Made by a program: the position numbers and the translations under genes. DNA of 64,000 nucleotides from Pseudomonadota bacterium (GTDB taxonomy: Bacteria; Desulfobacterota; Desulfovibrionia; Desulfovibrionales; Desulfovibrionaceae): assembly GCA_018817515.1 (NCBI GenBank), contig JAHIUD010000021.1, positions 60,582 through 124,581 of the forward strand. The letters are read 5' to 3'. The notes beneath the pieces are model-generated. The model had not been told where the DNA came from and made no database searches. It worked only from the letters and a program-made list of their open reading frames with translations. Below are positions 57,470-64,000 of this stretch, in pieces (the first letter of the stretch is position 1; each line of letters begins with the position of its first letter).

Positions 57470-58690
57470 CTAGAGCTTCGAGAGCCTTGGCATTACGTAT
57501 TTGTCAAGCAGCATGCCGGAGAAGAAAAGCGAGCTGGTGAAGGCCGGGGAGATCGAGTTGAGCACATGCACGCTTGATTCCGTGCCCTCGATAACAAAGT
57601 CCATTACCAGTTCATTCTTCTTCACGTCAACCAGCTGTGGCCGGATGCCCGCCTTGGGCGAGTTCTCGATGTCGTCGGCGGACAGTTCCTTCACCAGCTT
57701 GCGGGCATCGTTGAAAAAGTACTTGAAGGAATACTTGCGTGGTTCTTCAAGGGCCACCTCGCGGAATTTCTTGTTGCGCAGGAAGAGCAGGGCATCGCGC
57801 AGCAGAATCGCCGGTGCCTCGGAGTCGATGCCTGACAGGATGCCGTAGTTTTCGCGGCCGAGCGCCGGGATGGCCGTGGGGCCGAGATACACGTCGCCGT
57901 GCGCCCCGCGCGTGAAGTGCACGCCAAGAAAGGGGTTCTTGATGTTCGGCACCGGGTAGATGCTGCCACGGATGGTGTGGGCCTTCTCAGCCTTGAGCTT
58001 CTTGTAGATGCCCTTGAAGGGGATGAGCTGGTAGTCCTTTCCCAATCCGAAGGCATGAGCCACAATATCGCCGTAGGCACCGGCGGCGTTGAGGAAAAAG
58101 GCGCAGGAGATGTCGCCGTTGGTGGTGCGGATGCGCAGGCGTTTGCCCTCGTCCGGGGCCTGGCTGAGAAAGCGGGTGTCGAAGCGGATGCGCACCTTGC
58201 CGGACTCCAGCAGCTCCTTCTGGATGCTCTTCAGGATGGCCTTGGGATCCACCACGGCGGTATAGTGAGAGAACAGTGCCTGCCCGGCGCTCTTGGCATT
58301 GGGCTCGATCTCGGCCAGTTGCGCGTCGTCGATGAGGTCCACCTTGGCCCCGTTCTGGGTGGCGCGGGCGTAAAGCTCGCGCAGGGTGGGCAGCTCGGAT
58401 TCGTCGCGCGCCACGATGACCTTGCCGGTTTTGAGCAGGGGCAGGCCGCGCTCCTCGCAGTACTGCTTCATGCGGAAGTTGCCCTGCAGGCAGGACTGCG
58501 CGCGCAGGGAGCCGGGGGCGTAGTAGATTCCGGCGTGCAGCACGCCGCTGTTGCGGCCCGAGGCATGTCGTCCCGCCTCAGGCTCCTTGTCGATGATCAG
58601 GATGTCGTCGTGCCCGGCTGCCACCAGGTCGCGGGCCACGGTGAGGCCGACGATGCCCGCACCGCAGATGAGGATGCTCGCAGTGATCAT
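57470..58690 (-). CDS. lhgO: L-2-hydroxyglutarate oxidase-like FAD-dependent oxidoreductase
   Basis: ILICGAGIVGLTVARDLVAAG, GRNSGVLHAGIYYAPGSLRA, GVHFTRGAHGDVYLGPTAIPA. Confidence 0.9.
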   Translation of the reverse strand: MITASILICGAGIVGLTVARDLVAAGHDDILIIDKEPEAGRHASGRNSGVLHAGIYYAPGSLRAQSCLQGNFRMKQYCEERGLPLLKTGKVIVARDESELPTLRELYARATQNGAKVDLIDDAQLAEIEPNAKSAGQALFSHYTAVVDPKAILKSIQKELLESGKVRIRFDTRFLSQAPDEGKRLRIRTTNGDISCAFFLNAAGAYGDIVAHAFGLGKDYQLIPFKGIYKKLKAEKAHTIRGSIYPVPNIKNPFLGVHFTRGAHGDVYLGPTAIPALGRENYGILSGIDSEAPAILLRDALLFLRNKKFREVALEEPRKYSFKYFFNDARKLVKELSADDIENSPKAGIRPQLVDVKKNELVMDFVIEGTESSVHVLNSISPAFTSSLFFSGMLLDKYVMPRLSKL

Positions 58691-58708
58691 GTAACCTGTT
58701 CCTTGGGT

Positions 58709-59152
58709 TCAAGAATCGCAGAGAAGTTCAAAGCCGGTGGCCGGATCGCGCCTACGCGTCATGTCCAGGCCCAGCAGCTCTATAATCATGAATTCGCCGA
58801 TGGTCCAGACATCGATTCCAGGGCGGATGCAGCCCACCCGCGCCTCCTCGCCCCGGCCAAAGGCCCCGTGCATGTGCAGCCTGGGCCGCCCCTCGGCGTC
58901 CGGGAACAGGGTGCCCACGGCCATGACCTCCTGGGCTCCGGTCAGGGCGGTGAGCACGGCCACGGGGGGCTTTGCCGCGCCATCCTCCGGCCCGGTGACG
59001 ATGGTGGCTCCGTCAACACCGCCCACCAGGGCGCAGAAGGCCCGGCTCACGCCGCGCTCGGTGGCGAAGGCCTCCACGCAATCCGGCAGGCGCTCCCCGT
59101 CTTCCAAGCGCAGCACAAAGACCCGGCCCAGGGTTCCCTCGGCAACTTTCAT
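58709..59152 (-). CDS. PPC/DUF296 domain protein
   Basis: RVFVLRLEDGERLPDCVEAFATERGVSRAFCALVGGVDGA...HMHGAFGRGEEARVGCI. Confidence 0.85.
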   Translation of the reverse strand: MKVAEGTLGRVFVLRLEDGERLPDCVEAFATERGVSRAFCALVGGVDGATIVTGPEDGAAKPPVAVLTALTGAQEVMAVGTLFPDAEGRPRLHMHGAFGRGEEARVGCIRPGIDVWTIGEFMIIELLGLDMTRRRDPATGFELLCDS

Positions 59153-59179
59153 CAGGTGTACTCCAATTGATTTATGCGA

Positions 59180-62100
59180 TTATCCGTTGCACGGCCCCTG
59201 GTAGTCGCACCAGTCGCAATGCTTGCCGCTGCGCGCCGGGAACTCCGGCGTTGCCAACAGGTGCCCCAGCAGGAAGCCCACCAGGGCCGGAACGCGCTCC
59301 TGGATGACGCGGGCGCGCTCGCCTGCGTCGGCTTCTTCCGGAAAAAACGCTCGCTCCTGACCATCGCTCTTGAGGGCAACCCAGGCGGCGTTCACTGGCC
59401 GCCAGCTTCCGCTGGCGCCGAGCAGGTGCAGGTACAGCGGCAACTGCACGTCCAGCCCGGCATCGGCCAGTTCGCTCAGCAGCGCAGCTGCCTCGGACGA
59501 GCCCGGCTGGCAGGCGGCCATGCGTTCAAATATTTCGGCGTCCAGCCAGGGCGCGCCGCCGCCAGCCTTCACTGTGCCGGTTTTGTAGTCCAGCACCACA
59601 TGCCCGTCCTCGTGCCCGTCCTTGTGCCCGCCCTCATGTCCGTCCTCTGCACGGGGTTCACGCAGGTCCACCCGGTCGATCTGCCCATGCAGGCGTATGT
59701 CCAGGCCCGCAACGCCAAGCTGCGTCTCCACGACATGCTCCAGGGCGACAACCGTCGTGGCGGGCGTTGCTGCTAGGAAGCGGCGCAGGCGCTCGCGCGC
59801 GGCGGCCAGCAGAGCCACGCGCCCGTCGTAGGGCAGGTTCAGGGCCTCGGCATCCGCAGCCAGGGCCTCTTCCAGCAGGGCAAAGAGCGCCGCCTCGTCA
59901 AGGCGTTGCGGGGTAAGCATTTGCCCTTGCAGCGGGGTGAAGAAATCGCGCAGCACGCGGTGTACCATGTCGCCGAACAGGGCTCGGTCGCCGTCTTCGG
60001 CCACCTCCTGCATGGGCCGCAGGTTCAACACGCGGCGGAAAAACGCCTTCTTGGGGCAGTTGAGCCAATCCTCCAGGGCAGACGGGGTCACGCCCTTGTC
60101 GAGCAGCCGGGCAGACAGCCGCTGACGCATGGCTTCGGTGACGCGGATGGCCGGACGTTCCGGCAGGATGGCCGCCACCGGAAAGCTCACGGCCATCAGG
60201 GGGGCGTCGGCCATGCACTCCGGCTGGGGCTTGACCAGCTCGCCCGTGGCCCGCTCCAGCTCCCAGAGCATCTGCTCCACGTAACGGCTGCGCACGCTCT
60301 TGCCTTCCAGCGCGCCGGGGCGGACACCGGCCTGGTACAGCACGCAGACCTCCTGCGCGCCCATGAGCAGCCGGTAGAAGTTGTGCGCGGCCACGTTGTC
60401 GCGCTCGCGCGCGCCGGGCAGACCCAGGGCCAGCCGGAGCGGGTCGGGCAAGAGCGGGTCCGGGGCGTTTGCGCCGGGCAGGTTCTCCTCGGTGGCGTCC
60501 AGGATGAACAGGCGCCGGAAGCGCAGCAGGCGCGTTTCGAGCATCCCCAGCACCTGCATGCCAGCAAGCGGCTCGGGCTCGAAGGATACGCGCTCGGCGT
60601 CCAGCAGGTGCCGCAGGATGAGGAACAAAAGGCCCTGGTCGTATTCCTCGTCGGCCAGGATGCTGCCGGTGAGTTCCGGCACCACGGACTGCCACAGGCG
60701 CAGCAGGCATTCGGCGTCGATGAGCAGGTGCTGCCAAGCCTCGCCGCCCCGGCGGCGCAGCAGTTCGCAGAGTCCGGCCACGGCCTGGCCGGTCTGGCGC
60801 AGGGTGGTCAGGTTGGCGAAGCGGGTGAAGCAGGCATCCAGCACCTCCTGGTGCAGCTGGCGCAGTTCCTCTTCCGCCACCTTGGTTTCGTCGGGATCAA
60901 AGGCCAGGGCCCATTCAAAGGGCGATTGCAGCGCGCTGGACGAGCGGATGTGGCGTTCCCAGGACTGGTAGGCGCTGCGCAGCGGGGATTCCTCGCCAAT
61001 GCGCAGCATGCGCAGAAGCGGCTGGCGGGACAGCGCAATGAGGTCGCGCCAGAGGAAGCGGCCCGCGCCGTCGCCATTCTCGTGCAGCCCCCGGTTTTCG
61101 TGCAAGACGAGGATGGCCTCCAGCAGCTGGGCCAGGGCCGAGCGCGCCAGCGGGTAGCCCATGCTGATGTTGACATCAACGGCCGGCAGGTGGTGCATCA
61201 CCGGGATCAGCGCGCCAGGATCAGGCAGCACTATGGCTGTGGACTGCGTGTCGTCGAGCTGGGCCAGTTCTCGCTCCAGGGCGTAGAGCTGCGAGTGCAG
61301 GTCAAAGCCTTCGTAGAAGCGGCGCACCTGGGGCGCTGAAGTAGCTGGGACCTCGACTTCCAGCACGGCCTGGGCGTGCCAGGAGCGCAGAACCTTGGCG
61401 TGCTCGCGCGCGGGCCAGGAAATTTCACCGCCAAGAGCCAGGGCCGGGTCCGAATGCCAGAGCACGAGCGCCCCGGAGCGTTCCCAGAGCCTGCGCAGCA
61501 CGGCCTCCTCGGTGGGGGAGAGGGCGTGGAATCCGGCGAAGATCAAGCGCTCGCCTTCAAGGCTGGACTCGACCTCGTCCAGACGCTCGGAGAGCCACAA
61601 GGCGTCCAGGCCCGAGGTGGTCCAGCCGCGTTCGAGCATCCCGGCCTTGTACGCCGCGTCGATGCCGCCAAGCTGGCCAAGCAGGGCCTCGGCCCAGGGC
61701 AGCACAGAGCCTTCAAGGTGGCCCAGGTCCTGCGGGGTGATGGCATGGCGCGAGAGCTCCTCCAACAGCGAGGCCAGCCGAGCGCCCCAGGGGAAGAAGG
61801 CTCGCGCCGTGTCGTCGAGCTTGGCAAAGGAGCCGTTGCCCTGGTTGTCCGTCAGGCCTAGCCTTCGCACCACGTCGTGCAACAGGCCGATGCGGTCGAG
61901 CTTTCCGGCGCGGCGCGGCGGGTCGGGGCATCGGTCCTGGCCCAAGTCCTGGCGTAATCCGCGCAGGAACTCATCCAGCGCCTGCATGCGTGGCAGCAGC
62001 ACAGGCCTGGGCAGGTCGGCGCGAGCGGCCAGGGCGGCACGCAAGTGCCGGGCCGGGCGGTTGTGCGGAAAGACGATGCGCGTGCGCGACAGGTCCAGGC

Positions 62101-62194
62101 GTGGGGCTTCGGCCACGAGCCGGTCCGCCAGGGCGGTGATGAAGTCCGCAGACCAGGGAACGACATGGACGGGGTTGGGGCGCACTGGGTTCAT
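59180..62194 (-). CDS. AddB-like PD-(D/E)XK nuclease with probable Fe-S cysteines
   Basis: LNCPKKAFFRRVL...VVLDYKTGTVKAGG...HCDWCDYQGPC; adjacent to AddA-like helicase. Confidence 0.85.
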   Translation of the reverse strand: MNPVRPNPVHVVPWSADFITALADRLVAEAPRLDLSRTRIVFPHNRPARHLRAALAARADLPRPVLLPRMQALDEFLRGLRQDLGQDRCPDPPRRAGKLDRIGLLHDVVRRLGLTDNQGNGSFAKLDDTARAFFPWGARLASLLEELSRHAITPQDLGHLEGSVLPWAEALLGQLGGIDAAYKAGMLERGWTTSGLDALWLSERLDEVESSLEGERLIFAGFHALSPTEEAVLRRLWERSGALVLWHSDPALALGGEISWPAREHAKVLRSWHAQAVLEVEVPATSAPQVRRFYEGFDLHSQLYALERELAQLDDTQSTAIVLPDPGALIPVMHHLPAVDVNISMGYPLARSALAQLLEAILVLHENRGLHENGDGAGRFLWRDLIALSRQPLLRMLRIGEESPLRSAYQSWERHIRSSSALQSPFEWALAFDPDETKVAEEELRQLHQEVLDACFTRFANLTTLRQTGQAVAGLCELLRRRGGEAWQHLLIDAECLLRLWQSVVPELTGSILADEEYDQGLLFLILRHLLDAERVSFEPEPLAGMQVLGMLETRLLRFRRLFILDATEENLPGANAPDPLLPDPLRLALGLPGARERDNVAAHNFYRLLMGAQEVCVLYQAGVRPGALEGKSVRSRYVEQMLWELERATGELVKPQPECMADAPLMAVSFPVAAILPERPAIRVTEAMRQRLSARLLDKGVTPSALEDWLNCPKKAFFRRVLNLRPMQEVAEDGDRALFGDMVHRVLRDFFTPLQGQMLTPQRLDEAALFALLEEALAADAEALNLPYDGRVALLAAARERLRRFLAATPATTVVALEHVVETQLGVAGLDIRLHGQIDRVDLREPRAEDGHEGGHKDGHEDGHVVLDYKTGTVKAGGGAPWLDAEIFERMAACQPGSSEAAALLSELADAGLDVQLPLYLHLLGASGSWRPVNAAWVALKSDGQERAFFPEEADAGERARVIQERVPALVGFLLGHLLATPEFPARSGKHCDWCDYQGPCNG

Positions 62195-64000
62195 GGCTTC
62201 ACCTCAGACTTCAAGGCGACAGGCTCCATGACCCGGCGGTCCAGGTACACCAGCAGCCCGCGCGGATCCTTGCCCAGCGCCTGCGGAAGCTGACGCGCGA
62301 GCCTGAGGTAGGCCCGCAGCTGCATCGCGTGCTCCGCTTTGGCCTGGCCGGTCTTGAATTCCAGCACCACCGGGCCGCTTGGGGTGAAGTGCAGCAGGTC
62401 GGGCCGCTGGAACGCGTCGTCGTCGGTAAGGATCGTCAGCTCGCCCTGGCCCTGGCCCAGGTGGGGCCGCGCCTCGGGTCGAGTGAGCAGCCAGCGCAGC
62501 ATGTCCGCGACCTCAAGCCGAAGAGTCTGGCGGTCTTCGTTCGACAAGGCGCGCAACTCAGGAAATTCCTCCAGGGCCAGCGTGGCGGCGCGGTGGGCGT
62601 TGGCCTCGTCGTCGACCTCGGTCGTGCCTGAAATATCCCCAGGCCTACGCAGCAGCTCCACGGCCTTGTGCGCCACCTTGCCGCGCGCGCGACCGTCAAA
62701 GGCGGCGTCCTCCACGGCGTGGCGGAACACGCGCAGGCGCGGCAGCCAGGACTGGAACTCCGGTGGGGCTTCCCGTGGCAGGATGACCTCGACAGGGGCG
62801 GCTACAGGCAATGAAGCTAGCTCAAGGCTGGCCACGCATTCATCCGCGATCTTGCTCGCCGGGGGTTTGCCCAGGGTCAGTCCGGCCTCTTCCGGCGGGA
62901 TGTTCAGCAGGGTCTTGAGGATTGCCGGGACGGGCCCGGCGTTGCTGCGGCCGCCAGTGCTGCGCCCGGCGATGCTGTGACCACCGATGCCGGGCACGAA
63001 AACGTACAGTTCCTCTTCGGCGCGGGTCCAGGCCACGTAGAGCAGGTTCATCTGCTCCAGCAGCAGCGCGGCATTGCGCTGGTGGTAGGGCCGCCCCAGG
63101 GCCTTGGTGAGGCGCGTCAGCACGCGGTGGCCGTGCAGGTCCAGGGGCCGGTACTCGGCCATGCGCCCGGCGGACCAGTTGTGCAGCGGGATGATGGTCA
63201 CCGGGAACTGCAGGCCCTTGGCCTTGTGGATGGTCAGGATGCGGATGGCGTCCGCCGCCTCGGGCAGGGGGACTTTCTCCTCTACGCCCGCCTCGGCCCA
63301 GAACTCCAGGAACCGGGCCAGCGAGCCCAGGCCCTTGCTCTCGGCCAGGTGGATGACCTCCAGGAACCGGCGGACGTAGAGTTCCGCGCCGGGGTGGCGC
63401 CTGAGCACCTGGAAAGTGCTTAGCGCCGCCTGGGCCAGATCATAGGGCCGCATGAGCGCAGCGCGCTTCATGAATGGGGCGATGAGCAGCGCGTGTACCT
63501 CCGGGAAGTCCTTGCGGAAGCGTGAGAGCAGACCGGGCTTGGTATCGGCGCAGGCCCAGTCCAGGATGTCCGGCAGAGTGAGGCCGCTCTCGGGCAGGAA
63601 CAGTTCGCGCCCGCTGATGAGCTCGAAGAAGGCGGTGTCGTCGCCGGGGCAGTCGAGCACGCGCAAAAGCGCGGTCAGCTGGCGCACAAGCGGGTGCCGG
63701 GACAGGAGCAGGCTGTTCTCGGTGATGATGGGCAGGCCCTCGCGCACCAGGCGTTCGCAGACCAGGTCCGCGTGCTTGCCCGTGCGCACCAGCACGGCGA
63801 TGTCGCCCAGCCTGCGGCGCGGCAAAAGCTCCTCGCGCAGGGTCTGCACGAGGGCGTCCATGCTCTGGGCCTCCACCTCGGCGGCCTTGCCCGGCGGCAG
63901 CAGACGCACCTGAACGAGGCCTGGTTCGGGCCCCTGCTCTTGCGCGGGCTTGCCTGGCTTTGGCGGCGGCACCTGCTGGGCCGACCCGGCAAAGGCCGCG
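62191..64000 (-). CDS. AddA/UvrD-like helicase-nuclease, truncated by window end
   Basis: ATG-start ORF begins at 63972 but the frame continues to the window edge; UvrD C-terminal motifs (IRILTIHKAKGLQFPVTIIP, NLLYVAWTRAEEELYVF), nuclease motif VVLEFKTGQAKAEH. Confidence 0.85.
   Translation of the reverse strand, partial: AAFAGSAQQVPPPKPGKPAQEQGPEPGLVQVRLLPPGKAAEVEAQSMDALVQTLREELLPRRRLGDIAVLVRTGKHADLVCERLVREGLPIITENSLLLSRHPLVRQLTALLRVLDCPGDDTAFFELISGRELFLPESGLTLPDILDWACADTKPGLLSRFRKDFPEVHALLIAPFMKRAALMRPYDLAQAALSTFQVLRRHPGAELYVRRFLEVIHLAESKGLGSLARFLEFWAEAGVEEKVPLPEAADAIRILTIHKAKGLQFPVTIIPLHNWSAGRMAEYRPLDLHGHRVLTRLTKALGRPYHQRNAALLLEQMNLLYVAWTRAEEELYVFVPGIGGHSIAGRSTGGRSNAGPVPAILKTLLNIPPEEAGLTLGKPPASKIADECVASLELASLPVAAPVEVILPREAPPEFQSWLPRLRVFRHAVEDAAFDGRARGKVAHKAVELLRRPGDISGTTEVDDEANAHRAATLALEEFPELRALSNEDRQTLRLEVADMLRWLLTRPEARPHLGQGQGELTILTDDDAFQRPDLLHFTPSGPVVLEFKTGQAKAEHAMQLRAYLRLARQLPQALGKDPRGLLVYLDRRVMEPVALKSEVKP

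Overview
The window is about 64 kb of a high-GC Desulfovibrionales-type (Desulfobacterota) chromosome. Most of it is dense housekeeping DNA: a Co/Ni ECF transporter (cbiM/cbiQ/cbiO), cca, birA, a pyruvate carboxylase next to a PEP synthase, motAB, beta-carbonic anhydrase, a large PAS-GGDEF-EAL protein, uup, lptFG, engB, aroQ, efp, ftsK, a chemosensory operon (cheB - HEAT-repeat - cheR - parA - cheW - cheY - cheA), dprA, HDOD and GGDEF genes, xerC, ppiB, nitronate monooxygenase, lhgO and an AddB/AddA-like pair. Stable RNAs are tmRNA (tag ANDYDYALAA), tRNA-Met(CAT) and tRNA-Pro(CGG), all on the minus strand. The main accessory region is a lower-GC mobile island of about 6.5 kb (about 25.67-32.34 kb). 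It is integrated at the 3' end of tmRNA and carries a P4-type tyrosine integrase, an AlpA-like regulator, a Cys-rich protein, a TM-anchored protein of unknown function, three small membrane proteins, a phage DNA-ligase N-terminal fragment lacking the adenylation domain, and two families of diverged non-coding repeats. The distal end carries a decayed copy of the tmRNA 3' end plus a near-identical copy of the tmRNA terminator. All calls come from reading the sequence and supplied ORFs; no database search was run.
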